A stretch of DNA of 35,612 bases from Terriglobia bacterium (GTDB taxonomy: Bacteria; Acidobacteriota; Terriglobia; Terriglobales; Acidobacteriaceae), in NCBI GenBank assembly GCA_020073105.1, contig JAIQFW010000018.1, positions 1 through 35,612 of the forward strand, in the 5' to 3' direction. The notes under the pieces are model-generated. The model saw only the letters and a program-made list of their open reading frames with translations. It did not search any database and was not told the DNA's origin. Shown in pieces: positions 8,252-16,904 of this stretch. Every line of letters starts with the position of its first letter. Positions within the stretch are counted from its first letter, which is position 1. Position numbers and translations under genes: made by a program.

Positions 8252-9580
8252 ATGGGAAGCAACGAGTATCTGGACAAGGAGATCGAAACCGCCAGCCCCA
8301 AGTACGTCCAGCGACTCCAGGAGGCAAAGCTCGGCAAACAACTCGACTACCTGTATGCGCGCTCCGTGTTCTATCAGGAGAAGTTTCAGGCTGCGGGCCT
8401 ACAGCGCAAACATTATCGCCGGGTGCGGGATCTGGAACGGTTCCCATTCACTACCAAAGAGGAACTGCGCGAGAGCCAGGCGATCTGCCCACCATTGGGA
8501 AAGCACATCGCCGCCAAAATAGATGATGTCATCCGGGTGCACAGCTCCACAGGTACGACCGGCAAGCCGAGCTTCGTGGGGCTCACCCGCCGCGACGCGA
8601 AGATGTGGACCAAGCTGACGGCGCGATCTTTCTACACCCAGGGTCTGAGGAAGCAGGATGTGGTGATTCACGCCGCCGGGCTTACGCTGTTTGTGGCGGG
8701 GCTTTCCTCGAAAGATGCGATCGAGCACGTAGGCGCTATGTTTGTTCCCATCGGCACGGGCGCGTCCGAGAAAGCGTTGATGGCGATCCAGCTATTGAAA
8801 GCCACGGCCATGCACTGCACGCCTTCCTATGCCGCTTATTTTGCGGAGTGGATACGGCGCGAAGCGCAGTTGGAGGCGCGCGATCTTGGCCTGAAGAAGC
8901 TGTTTTGCGGGGCGGAGCCGGGCGCGGGAATCCCCGCTGTCCGGGCGAAGTTGCAAGAGGATTGGGGCGCGCGCGTCACCGAGGGATTGGGTAACGCCGA
9001 TATGGCACCCATCATCTTCAGCGAGTGCCCGCACCAGTCGGGTATGCACTTCAACGGGCAGGAGTACGTTTTGGCGGAAATTATCGATCCCGACAATGGT
9101 GAAAGCCTGCCTATCGAGGCCGGCGTCTCGGGTGAACTGGTGTACACCAGCCTGGAGCGGGAGTGTGTGCCATTACTCAGATTTCGTACCCGCGATCGCG
9201 TAACTATCCTCGGCACGTCTTGTCCCTGCGGTCGCACGGGCTTCAAGTTGCGCTGCGTCGGCCGCACCGACGACATGCTGATTGTGCTCGGCGTGAATGT
9301 GTTTCCTTCGGCAGTCAAGGACATCGTCTCCAGTTTTCGTCCGCGGACCACGGGAGAGATCCAGATCATCTTGACCGAGCCAGGGCCCAGGGTTGCACCG
9401 CCTCTAAAGGTCGTGGCAGAGTACGCGAATAGTTGTTCGGACTTGCCTGCCCTTAAGCAAGAGGTCGAACGAAAGATCAAGGCAACGTTGACGGTGGCGG
9501 CCTCGCTGGATTTGGTTCCAGCGGGGACCCTGCCACGCTACGAAATGAAAGGACAACTGATCAAGAAACATTACGAGTAG
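8252..9580 (+). CDS. Phenylacetate-CoA ligase-like (PaaK-type) CoA ligase
   Basis: This 442-residue protein is of PaaK type and length. The ATP loop is SSTGTTGKPSFVG, followed by CGAEPG, EGLGNADMAP, the switch motif RFRTRD, and GRTDDMLIVLGVNVFPSAV. PaaK enzymes activate aryl acids such as phenylacetate to aryl-CoA with ATP; related members act on other aromatic or beta-keto acids. ATG at 8252 is taken as the start; GTG at 8207 is in frame, and neither has a clear ribosome site. It is the first gene of the operon that runs to 17930 and lies just behind an operator and candidate promoter. If the Apc-like complex is a ketone carboxylase, this ligase could activate the resulting beta-keto acid. 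That role is inference. Confidence 0.88.
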   Translation: MGSNEYLDKEIETASPKYVQRLQEAKLGKQLDYLYARSVFYQEKFQAAGLQRKHYRRVRDLERFPFTTKEELRESQAICPPLGKHIAAKIDDVIRVHSSTGTTGKPSFVGLTRRDAKMWTKLTARSFYTQGLRKQDVVIHAAGLTLFVAGLSSKDAIEHVGAMFVPIGTGASEKALMAIQLLKATAMHCTPSYAAYFAEWIRREAQLEARDLGLKKLFCGAEPGAGIPAVRAKLQEDWGARVTEGLGNADMAPIIFSECPHQSGMHFNGQEYVLAEIIDPDNGESLPIEAGVSGELVYTSLERECVPLLRFRTRDRVTILGTSCPCGRTGFKLRCVGRTDDMLIVLGVNVFPSAVKDIVSSFRPRTTGEIQIILTEPGPRVAPPLKVVAEYANSCSDLPALKQEVERKIKATLTVAASLDLVPAGTLPRYEMKGQLIKKHYE

Positions 9581-9601
9581 AGACGTTGCTCGCAACGTCT
9601 C
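9580..9601. repeat. Perfect hairpin between CoA ligase and hydrolase genes
   Basis: GAGACGTTG (9580-9588) and CAACGTCTC (9593-9601) form a nine-base-pair perfect stem with a CTCG loop, starting on the last base of the ligase stop codon. With no T run it is more likely a processing or stabilising hairpin, or a small dispersed repeat, than a terminator. Confidence 0.55.
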
Positions 9602-9625
9602 CAGGATGCCAAGCAAACAAACGTG

Positions 9626-10318
9626 ATGATCTTTCCCACCAAACCCGAGCCTAGAGACGTCGATCCTGCCCGATCCGCCATCGTGGTGGTCGACATGCAG
9701 AATGCATTTGCGTCCAAAGGCGGGATGTTCGATCTCTCCAGTCTCGACATCAGCGGGGCGCGCCGGGTTATCGATGTGATCCGGGAAACGCTCGACGTTG
9801 CCCGTTCTGCAGGCATCCGGGTGGTCTATCTGGTGATGGGCTACGACGAAGCCATGACTACCTGTGGTGGTCCGGACTCTCCCAACTGGCACAAGGAGCT
9901 GGCGCTTAAGTTGGTGAGGAAGCGTCCGGAACTGAAGGGGAAAGTCCTTACGCAGGGGCAGTGGGACTGGCAAGTGGTGGACGACCTGAAACCGCAGCCC
10001 GGGGACCTGGTGGTCAACAAGACGCGCTACAGCGGATTCTATGGCACGCCCCTCGACTCCATGCTGCGCACCCGAGGTATTCGGACCCTGTTCTTTGCAG
10101 GCATTGCCACCAACGTGTGCGTAGAGTCGACTTTGCGAGACGCGTTTTTCCTGGATTACTGGCCAATCCTGCTGCATGACGCGACCATGCAGGCCGGACC
10201 TCCGTTGCTCCAGGAGGCCACCATCAAGAACGTTGAGAACTATCTGGGCTGGACGCTGACCACGTCCGACTTCATGCAAACCGTGAACCAGCACCTGGTC
10301 CGAGGCGCTCGTGTATAG
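9626..10318 (+). CDS. Isochorismatase-fold cysteine hydrolase (RutB / N-carbamoyl amidase-like)
   Basis: This 230-residue protein has the cysteine-hydrolase triad D23 (VVVDMQNAF), K132 (VVNKTRYSGF) and C165 (ATNVCVEST), at spacings close to those of RutB. Such enzymes split amides or N-carbamoyl groups, for example ureidoacrylate or N-carbamoylsarcosine, releasing ammonia and CO2. The start is ATG 9626; GTG 9623 directly precedes it, and no good ribosome site is seen. Its last eight bases overlap the GTG start of the first HyuA-like gene, so the two are translated together. Beside hydantoinase-type subunits this could mean removal of a carbamoyl group, which is the chief argument for a hydantoin-type substrate and against a pure ketone carboxylase reading. 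Confidence 0.9.
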   Translation: MIFPTKPEPRDVDPARSAIVVVDMQNAFASKGGMFDLSSLDISGARRVIDVIRETLDVARSAGIRVVYLVMGYDEAMTTCGGPDSPNWHKELALKLVRKRPELKGKVLTQGQWDWQVVDDLKPQPGDLVVNKTRYSGFYGTPLDSMLRTRGIRTLFFAGIATNVCVESTLRDAFFLDYWPILLHDATMQAGPPLLQEATIKNVENYLGWTLTTSDFMQTVNQHLVRGARV

Positions 10319-12347
10319 CGTAGACATCGATGTCGGCGGCACTTTGACCGACGGGCTGTTCAGCGATGGCAGCCGCCAGGTCTGCGCCAAAGTGGACACA
10401 ACCGCGCACGATCTGACGGTCTGCTTGTTCGATTGCCTCACCCAAGGAGCGACCCAGTTGGGTTTTGCCGGCCTGGAGAGCTTTCTGGAGCAGGTCGAAC
10501 TGCTGCGCTGGTCTACGACGATTACATCCAACGTGCTGGCGGAACTGCGCGGACCGAAGATCGGTCTTATTGTCAGCAAGGGACACGAGCGGGATTTGTA
10601 CGGCAAACCCGAGATCAGTCCGATCCTGAATAAGGTTGTCGATGGGCGCAACGTGCTTGGGATCGAGCACTCCGGCGGGCCGGAGATCCTGAGTGCGGTG
10701 CGATCGTTGCTGGAAGGCGGAGTGCGCCGCATCTGCATCAGCTTGCAAGGTGCGCTGCAAGACCCGGAGAAGGAGCAGCACATCAAGCGCATTATCGACG
10801 AGCAATACCCCGACCACTTTCTGGGTTCAGTCCCTGTGCTTACCGGCAGCGATATCTGCCAAAACACCGACGACATGACGCGGACATACTACGCCGTGAT
10901 CAATGCCTACACGCACAGCGCGCTGGCAGCGACGCTGTTCAAGGCGGAGGACGAACTGCGTTATACGCAGGGATACTCGCGGGCATTTCTCATCAGCCAC
11001 ATCAATGGAGGTGTCGCCGGTGTTTCCAAGACCCGAGCCATCGACACCATGGAGTCTGGGCCCATCCTTGGGATTTACGGCTCCAGTCACCTGGCCAGGG
11101 CTTACGGCTTGAAGCGGGTGATTGCGCTGGATGTCGGCGGCACCACTGCCAAGCTGGGAATCATTCATGACGGTGAGCCGGTATATGCGCAGATCAGCGA
11201 TCTGTTTGGGATTCCGGTCCACGTCAGCCTTCCCTACCTCCGCTCAATCGCCTTGGGTGGCGGAAGTGTGGTAAGCCTGCAGGGCGACGCCATCGGCCTC
11301 GGACCGGAAAGCATGGGCTCATTCCCGGGCCCGGTTTGTTATGCGCTCGGCGGCGACAAACCGACCCTGACCGATGCCTTCGTCACCGCAGGTCTGATCG
11401 ACCCCGAGTATTTCCTGGGAGGAACCAAGTCTCTGGACTTGGCGGCGGCCCGCGAGGTTGTCGAAAAGCACATTGCCGTTCCACGTGGAACCTCGGTCGA
11501 AGATGCCTGCCAGGCCGTCATTAACCGTGCTTGCGACATGGTTGCCAACATGATCGCGACCGCGGCGCAGGAACTCAGGCAGGACCTGTCGGACCATGTG
11601 CTGTTCGCCTACGGAGGCAACGGCGGCTTGTTCGCTTGTGGGGTCGCGGAGCGGGCTGGTCTGAAGGATGTCCACCTGTTTGCCCTGGGACCCGTGTTCA
11701 GTGCCTTTGGATCGTCGGTCTCCGACATCAGTCACGTTTACGAACGCTCGTTTCATCTGATGCTGCGCGACGGTGCGGACGTAGGCCCGCTCAACCGGCT
11801 GGTGGAAGAAATGCGTAGCGCTGGCATCCGCGATCTGCTGGGTGAAGGCATCAAGCCGGATGGTGCTGAATGCTCTGTCGAATTGGAGCTGTCTCGGCCC
11901 GGAGGGCAAAATCTCACGGTGAAATGTCCACAGTCGCATTTTGCCAGTGTGTCCGATCTCCGCAGCAAGCTGGGTTCCGACCTTCCAGCGGGAGACATCA
12001 GCCTCGAACTGGTCCGGGTGCGCGTAAAAAAGGTGATCTCCAAACCATCGGGACCTTTGCGAGAACTCGGACCGGCGGACGCCAGTGCGGCTTTCCTGGG
12101 CAAACGAAAAGTCTCGTACGGCAGCATTGCCGGCGAGGCTGCGATTTACAAGTGGGAGTCGCTGCAGCCGGGTAATCACGTCGAGGGATGTGCCCTCGTC
12201 GAATCCGCGAATAGCACGTACTTCGTGCCGGAAGGCTGGCGTCTGGAGATCGATCAGCACGGCAACGCGCAAATATTGCGCGCGGACACCAACGTCAGCT
12301 CAGGGCGGAGGAATTTGCAGGAGACACAGTCACATGGCAAACGCTGA
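10311..12347 (+). CDS. HyuA-like ATP-binding subunit, similar to acetophenone carboxylase alpha
   Basis: This 678-residue protein belongs to the hydantoinase A/oxoprolinase family. It begins YSVDIDVGGTLTDGLF, an ASKHA-type phosphate loop. A second is ALDVGGTTAKLG, with a glycine patch in FAYGGNGGLFACG and PGPVCYALGG between them. The family hydrolyses ATP to activate a carbonyl or bicarbonate; members open lactam rings (5-oxoproline, N-methylhydantoin) or carboxylate ketones (acetone, acetophenone). The GTG start lies within the end of the hydrolase gene. In order and size it matches ApcA of the five-gene acetophenone carboxylase operon. It lacks the ERVDxxGxI segment seen in its partner at 12714, so the two HyuA-like proteins have specialised. 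The substrate is inferred from context only. Confidence 0.88.
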   Translation: MYSVDIDVGGTLTDGLFSDGSRQVCAKVDTTAHDLTVCLFDCLTQGATQLGFAGLESFLEQVELLRWSTTITSNVLAELRGPKIGLIVSKGHERDLYGKPEISPILNKVVDGRNVLGIEHSGGPEILSAVRSLLEGGVRRICISLQGALQDPEKEQHIKRIIDEQYPDHFLGSVPVLTGSDICQNTDDMTRTYYAVINAYTHSALAATLFKAEDELRYTQGYSRAFLISHINGGVAGVSKTRAIDTMESGPILGIYGSSHLARAYGLKRVIALDVGGTTAKLGIIHDGEPVYAQISDLFGIPVHVSLPYLRSIALGGGSVVSLQGDAIGLGPESMGSFPGPVCYALGGDKPTLTDAFVTAGLIDPEYFLGGTKSLDLAAAREVVEKHIAVPRGTSVEDACQAVINRACDMVANMIATAAQELRQDLSDHVLFAYGGNGGLFACGVAERAGLKDVHLFALGPVFSAFGSSVSDISHVYERSFHLMLRDGADVGPLNRLVEEMRSAGIRDLLGEGIKPDGAECSVELELSRPGGQNLTVKCPQSHFASVSDLRSKLGSDLPAGDISLELVRVRVKKVISKPSGPLRELGPADASAAFLGKRKVSYGSIAGEAAIYKWESLQPGNHVEGCALVESANSTYFVPEGWRLEIDQHGNAQILRADTNVSSGRRNLQETQSHGKR

Positions 12348-12717
12348 TCGCCGCATTCGTATGACGGAGTATCTCGATCTGGACCTCGATCGGGAACAGT
12401 GGATCTGTAATCGTTGCGGGCATGGGCTCGGCTCGGCTCGCGACAACTACAAAGAAGGCTGTCTGCTCTATGACCGCGACCCAAGAGAGATACACCAGCC
12501 CATCGTGGATGGGAAGTTCACGTTCTCCCCCGATCCGCTCTGGGTGCAGATCGTCGAATTCTACTGCCCCGGTTGCGGAACGCAGATTGAAACTGAGTAT
12601 CTGCCACCGGGCCATCCCATCACCCACGACATTGAAATCGATATCGACTCATTGAAGCGCCGGCTCGACAGCGGAGAACTGGTGATCAGAGAGCAGCGCA
12701 TCGAGGCTGCACAATGA
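12334..12717 (+). CDS. Small Zn-ribbon subunit, similar to ApcB / acetone carboxylase gamma
   Basis: This 127-residue protein has two CxxC pairs, C25-N-R-C28 and C78-P-G-C81, forming a probable zinc ribbon. It is mostly acidic and soluble. Size, motif and position between two HyuA-like genes fit the roughly 15-kDa beta subunit of acetophenone carboxylase and the gamma subunit of acetone carboxylase. ATG 12334 is chosen because AGGAGA lies nine bases upstream; a longer frame opens at 12085 but overlaps the previous gene deeply. It overlaps the upstream gene by 14 bases and shares ATGA with the downstream one, so the subunits are probably made together in fixed ratio. Plain hydantoinases and oxoprolinases lack such a subunit, which favours the carboxylase reading. 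Confidence 0.82.
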   Translation: MANADRRIRMTEYLDLDLDREQWICNRCGHGLGSARDNYKEGCLLYDRDPREIHQPIVDGKFTFSPDPLWVQIVEFYCPGCGTQIETEYLPPGHPITHDIEIDIDSLKRRLDSGELVIREQRIEAAQ

Positions 12718-14831
12718 ACTCGATTGACATCGACGTAGGCGGAACTTTTACCGACATGGTCTTGAACTATCAGGACCAGACGATTATGCGCAAAGTTCCC
12801 ACTACACCGTACGATTTATCGGTCTGCTTTTCCAACGTCATCCAGGAAGGCGCGCAGGTTTTGGGGATGAAGATGGAAGCCTTGCTGCCTTCCATCGACA
12901 TGATCCGCTACTCAACCACGATTGCCCTGAATCGCCTTATCGAGCGCAAGGGCCCACGGCTCGGCTTGATCACCACCGAAGGGCACGAGGACGCCACCCT
13001 GCTGGGCCGCGGCGCGCAATGGATCGACGGTACCCGTGTGCAGGAGCGGCGGAACCTGAGCATCCAGAAAAAGCCCGATCCCATTATTCCCCGCGACATG
13101 ATCGTAGGGGTGAAGGAACGCGTCGACTCCAGCGGGGAGATCATCCGTCCGTTGGACGAAAACGACGTGCGCGAGAAGGCTCGCTACCTTGTCAGCAAAG
13201 GCGCGCGGGCCTTTGTGGTGTCGCTGCTCTGGGGGTTCCTGAATCCAGCGCACGAAAAGAAGGTGAAGGAAATCATCCGCAGCGAGTACCAGGAGTTCCA
13301 CATCGGCTACATGCCGGTGGTGCTGGCGGGGCAAGTCGTCGGCAAACTTGGAGAGTACGAAAGAACCATGGCCGCCATCCTGGATGCTTACCTGCAACGC
13401 TCCATGCAGATCGAGCTTTCCACGTGCTGGGACAAATTGCGGGACCGTGGCTATAAGCGTTCGCTCTCCATGATCCAGAGTTCCGGTGGAATCGCGGAGG
13501 TGTTTAAGACCGCCGCCAGCCGGACGTTCAACAGCGGTCCGGTTTCTGGCTTGATGGGTGCGCACCACGTGGCGAAGCTGCTGGGATTTCACAATGTGGT
13601 GATGGCGGACATGGGCGGTACCAGCTTCGATGTCGGCCTAGTGGTCAAGGACAGCGTCCGCAGTTACGACTTTCGCCCGGTGATCGACCGCTGGATGGTC
13701 GGCATCACCATGATCAAGACCCTCTCAGTTGGGGCGGGCGGCGGCTCGATCGCCTGGCTCAACAAGCTTCTGAACAATCAACTGCAAGTCGGCCCTAAGA
13801 GCGCCGGATCGATACCAGGGCCGGTGTGCTTCAACCGCGGCGGCACTGAACCTACAGTGACCGACGCCGATGTGGTGCTGGGCTACATCAATCCCGAGTT
13901 CTACTTCGGCGGCAAGCTCATCCTGAACAAGGAAAAGGCCTATCAATCCATACGCGACAAGATCGCGAACCCTTTGGGTATGGCGGTAGAGCAAGCAGCC
14001 TCAATCATTCGCAAGATCGTGGATGGCAACATGTCGTCGGCCATCATGAAGGAAGTTCATCTTCGCGGATACAGCCCGGAAGAATTCATCTTGTTCGCAG
14101 CCGGAGGCGCGGGGCCGACACACGTCGAGGGGTTCCGCGCCGACATTCCCAAAGCGGTTATTTTTCCCTTCTCTCCGGTGTTCTGCGCCTACGGCTCGTC
14201 GACCATGGACATCATGCATGTCTACGAACTCTCCCGGAAGCTCACCCTGATGGAACCGGTGTCCCGCCAGCTCACTCAGGATTTCCAGCGTTTCAACCTG
14301 GCCGTGGAGTCCCTGATGGAGGATGCACGCAGAGACCTGGCCGGTGAGGGGCTTGATCCAGCGCAGGCCAGCTTTGTGCTCGAGCTCGATATGCTCTACG
14401 GCGGGCAGTTCCACGTGAAGCGGACATTGTCGCCACTGCTGTTCATTCGCGGCCAGCATGACGTCACCGCCATCTGCGACGCTTTTGAAAAAGAATTCAG
14501 CGAAGCGTTCAGCCCGTTTGTCGTGAATCCCGAGGGCGGGGTCTTTGTAGAGAGTTTCATTCTGAAAGCCATCGTGCCTACGAAGAAGGTGACGCTTCCC
14601 AAGTTGCCGATGGAGAAGAGCAATCCCGGGGCAGCACTCAAAGGCACGCGGCCGGTCTATTGGCCGGACAAGAAGGACTTCAGTACTACCAAGTTTTACT
14701 CGTTCGAAAAGCTGCGCCCCGGCAACGTTGTTCCCGGGCCCGCAATCATCGAAGGCGAATACACCACCATGGTGGTCCCCTTCCCGCTAAGGTTTTCGAT
14801 CGAGGAGCACGGTTTGGGAATTCTGGAGTAG
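12714..14831 (+). CDS. HyuA-like ATP-binding subunit, similar to acetophenone carboxylase alpha'
   Basis: This 705-residue protein is the second HyuA-family member and the more typical one. It shows SIDIDVGGTFTDMVL, STTIALNRLIERKGPRLGLI, GVKERVDSSGEI, LLWGFLNPAHE, SSGGIAEVFKTAASRTFNSG, MADMGGTSFDVGL and FAAGGAGPTHVEGF. These are the nucleotide-binding and hinge motifs of the family. Its start overlaps the Zn-ribbon gene by four bases (ATGA), and the HyuB-like gene follows after nine bases. Its N-terminus is closely alike to that of the protein at 10311 (DIDVGGT-TD), showing a duplicated pair. In the Apc complex two different HyuA-like subunits pair with one HyuB-like subunit; the same gene set occurs here. 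Confidence 0.9.
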   Translation: MNSIDIDVGGTFTDMVLNYQDQTIMRKVPTTPYDLSVCFSNVIQEGAQVLGMKMEALLPSIDMIRYSTTIALNRLIERKGPRLGLITTEGHEDATLLGRGAQWIDGTRVQERRNLSIQKKPDPIIPRDMIVGVKERVDSSGEIIRPLDENDVREKARYLVSKGARAFVVSLLWGFLNPAHEKKVKEIIRSEYQEFHIGYMPVVLAGQVVGKLGEYERTMAAILDAYLQRSMQIELSTCWDKLRDRGYKRSLSMIQSSGGIAEVFKTAASRTFNSGPVSGLMGAHHVAKLLGFHNVVMADMGGTSFDVGLVVKDSVRSYDFRPVIDRWMVGITMIKTLSVGAGGGSIAWLNKLLNNQLQVGPKSAGSIPGPVCFNRGGTEPTVTDADVVLGYINPEFYFGGKLILNKEKAYQSIRDKIANPLGMAVEQAASIIRKIVDGNMSSAIMKEVHLRGYSPEEFILFAAGGAGPTHVEGFRADIPKAVIFPFSPVFCAYGSSTMDIMHVYELSRKLTLMEPVSRQLTQDFQRFNLAVESLMEDARRDLAGEGLDPAQASFVLELDMLYGGQFHVKRTLSPLLFIRGQHDVTAICDAFEKEFSEAFSPFVVNPEGGVFVESFILKAIVPTKKVTLPKLPMEKSNPGAALKGTRPVYWPDKKDFSTTKFYSFEKLRPGNVVPGPAIIEGEYTTMVVPFPLRFSIEEHGLGILE

Positions 14832-14840
14832 GAGTGAACC

Positions 14841-16901
14841 ATGGCTATACCCACATTGGCGGAAAAGCTCGAGTGGCTGAAACCCGTGCCGGCTACGGAG
14901 TTTGAGCGGGAGTGCGTGAAGACCATCCGGCCTGGGGAGTACGAGATCGGCGTCCAGATTACCAACGACATCCTGGACGAAGCCATGGAAATCTTCGTCC
15001 GCTCTTCGCGAAGCTACTTCGGCGTCTCCGGCGACTCCATGGTCGCGATCTTCACCGCCGAGGGTGATTTGATCAACGCCTCCTGCGGAACCTACCTGCA
15101 CGCCATCATTCAGCCCATCATTATCAAGTTCATTCGCAAGTATTACACGGAGAACCCCGGCATTCATGACGGCGATATCTGGTACACCAACGACGCGCTC
15201 TACGGCGGCATCCACAACCCCGACCAGGTGGCGATCATGCCGGTGTTCCACGAAGGAAGGCTGATCGCCTGGGCCACTGCGGCCCTGCACACCACCGAAA
15301 CTGGCGCCACCGAACCGGGTGGCATGCCCGTAACTGCGAAGTCCCGCTTCGAAGAAGGGCTGAACCTGCCGCCGATCAAGATCGGCGAGAATTTCAAACT
15401 GCGCAACGACTTCCTGGAATTCTATTCGGTCTACGGGCTGCGCGCGCCAGCCATGTTCATTTCGGATCTGCGGGCTCGGTGCACAACCGCCGATCGGGTT
15501 CGAGTCCGCCTGCTGGAACTGGTGGAGAAGCGCGGCGTGGAGTTTTTAGTCGGCCTGATGCGCAAGATGCTAGAAGTCGCAGAGGCCGGGGCGTTTCTCA
15601 AGATCAAGAATCTGCCAGACGGAAAGTTTCGCAGCGTAGTGTTCAATGACGCAATCGGCTGGACCCCCGCCCTCGTGCGTGCCTGCTTCCTGACCATCAC
15701 CAAGAAGGGTGATCGCCTAATTTTTGACTTCGACGGCACTTCTCCGGAGACGCCATCGTCCTACAATGTCCATCCGCAGGCGGTCGTGGGACACATCGCC
15801 AACTTCATGTACGAATACTTTTTCCACGACTTGCCGATTTGCAGCTCGACTTTTGCTCCGATCGACTTTGTGTTTCAGCAAGGAACTCTTCTGAACCCCG
15901 ACAAGCTGGCAGCTACAAGCTGCTGCGTCTACATCGGGATGCAGACGCGTTGCGCCACCCACAACTGTTTTGCCAAGATGATGTTTTGCACACGCGATGG
16001 CTGGTCCCAGGTTGCTTCCGCCCCGGGAAGTCAGCACACGGCACAGATATGCAGCGGCCATTCGCAGTGGAACCTCTCGGTCTCCGATGTGCTTTCTTTT
16101 TCCCTGAACACCCAGGGCCAGGGAGGGCGCGCGACGACTGACGGCATGGACGCCTACGGCTTCGCCTGGTGCGCCTTCGGTCGTGCTCCGGATTGCGAGC
16201 AGGTGGAGGGCGAACTTCCCTTGACGGTCACCCTGTCCCAACACTGGAAGGATTCCTCCGGCCCAGGCCTGCATCGCGGAGGCTCCGGTGCGGTGCAGCA
16301 GTGGATGATTCACAAAGTTCCGCAAATGCTCTCGCTGTGCATGGGGAACGGCAGCAAAGTTCCGCTGGGCCAGCCACTATTCGGCGGATACGCTTCGACG
16401 CCAATACCCGGAATCAGCGTCAAGAAAGCTGACTTGCTGCAAAGAATGAAAGAAGGCGATCCCACCCTGACCCTCGATCACCGCCAGATCTTTGAGCAGC
16501 ACGACATCAAGGGTGATTGGAAGTTAGAGCTGATCGCGCGGACTCCGGACATCTATGCCGAGGGAGATTTGCTATTCGGCTTCAGCGGTGGCGGGCCGGG
16601 CTACGGCGATCCGCTGGAACGCCAGCCTGAACTGGTGGTGGAGGACCTGAAGAAGCGCATCATTTCCAGCCGGACCGCGGAAAACGTTTACCGGGTCGCG
16701 TTGGATACTGAAGGGCGGAAAGTCGATGCCGCGCGCACAGACGCCTTACGTGCTGCCGAACGCAAGGCACGTTTGGCTCGCGGCAAGTCCTACGGCGAAT
16801 TCATCGCGGAGTGGAGCAAGAAATCCCCACCCGCTGAGATCCTCGAATGGTACGGCTCCTGGCCCGATGCGAAGCCGGTCCGTCCTATTTTCCGGCCGTA
16901 A
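14841..16901 (+). CDS. HyuB-like catalytic subunit, similar to acetophenone carboxylase gamma
   Basis: This 686-residue protein belongs to the hydantoinase B/oxoprolinase family. Typical segments are GDIWYTNDALYGGIHNPDQ, AALHTTETGATEPGGMP, FDFDGTSPETPSSYNVHP and DSSGPGLHRGGSGAVQQW. In characterised complexes this subunit hosts the step that uses the activated intermediate made by the HyuA-like subunits. A clear ribosome site (TAGGAG) lies about seven bases before ATG 14841. It is longer than many HyuB proteins, with an added C-terminal helical tail (about 600-686) rich in charged residues. The UroD-like gene follows three bases after its stop. Confidence 0.9.
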   Translation: MAIPTLAEKLEWLKPVPATEFERECVKTIRPGEYEIGVQITNDILDEAMEIFVRSSRSYFGVSGDSMVAIFTAEGDLINASCGTYLHAIIQPIIIKFIRKYYTENPGIHDGDIWYTNDALYGGIHNPDQVAIMPVFHEGRLIAWATAALHTTETGATEPGGMPVTAKSRFEEGLNLPPIKIGENFKLRNDFLEFYSVYGLRAPAMFISDLRARCTTADRVRVRLLELVEKRGVEFLVGLMRKMLEVAEAGAFLKIKNLPDGKFRSVVFNDAIGWTPALVRACFLTITKKGDRLIFDFDGTSPETPSSYNVHPQAVVGHIANFMYEYFFHDLPICSSTFAPIDFVFQQGTLLNPDKLAATSCCVYIGMQTRCATHNCFAKMMFCTRDGWSQVASAPGSQHTAQICSGHSQWNLSVSDVLSFSLNTQGQGGRATTDGMDAYGFAWCAFGRAPDCEQVEGELPLTVTLSQHWKDSSGPGLHRGGSGAVQQWMIHKVPQMLSLCMGNGSKVPLGQPLFGGYASTPIPGISVKKADLLQRMKEGDPTLTLDHRQIFEQHDIKGDWKLELIARTPDIYAEGDLLFGFSGGGPGYGDPLERQPELVVEDLKKRIISSRTAENVYRVALDTEGRKVDAARTDALRAAERKARLARGKSYGEFIAEWSKKSPPAEILEWYGSWPDAKPVRPIFRP

Positions 16902-16904
16902 GAA

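Noticed and set aside
9404-10876. Long minus-strand open frame (490 codons)
   Set aside because: It crosses three real genes in antisense and has low-complexity, arginine/serine-rich content.
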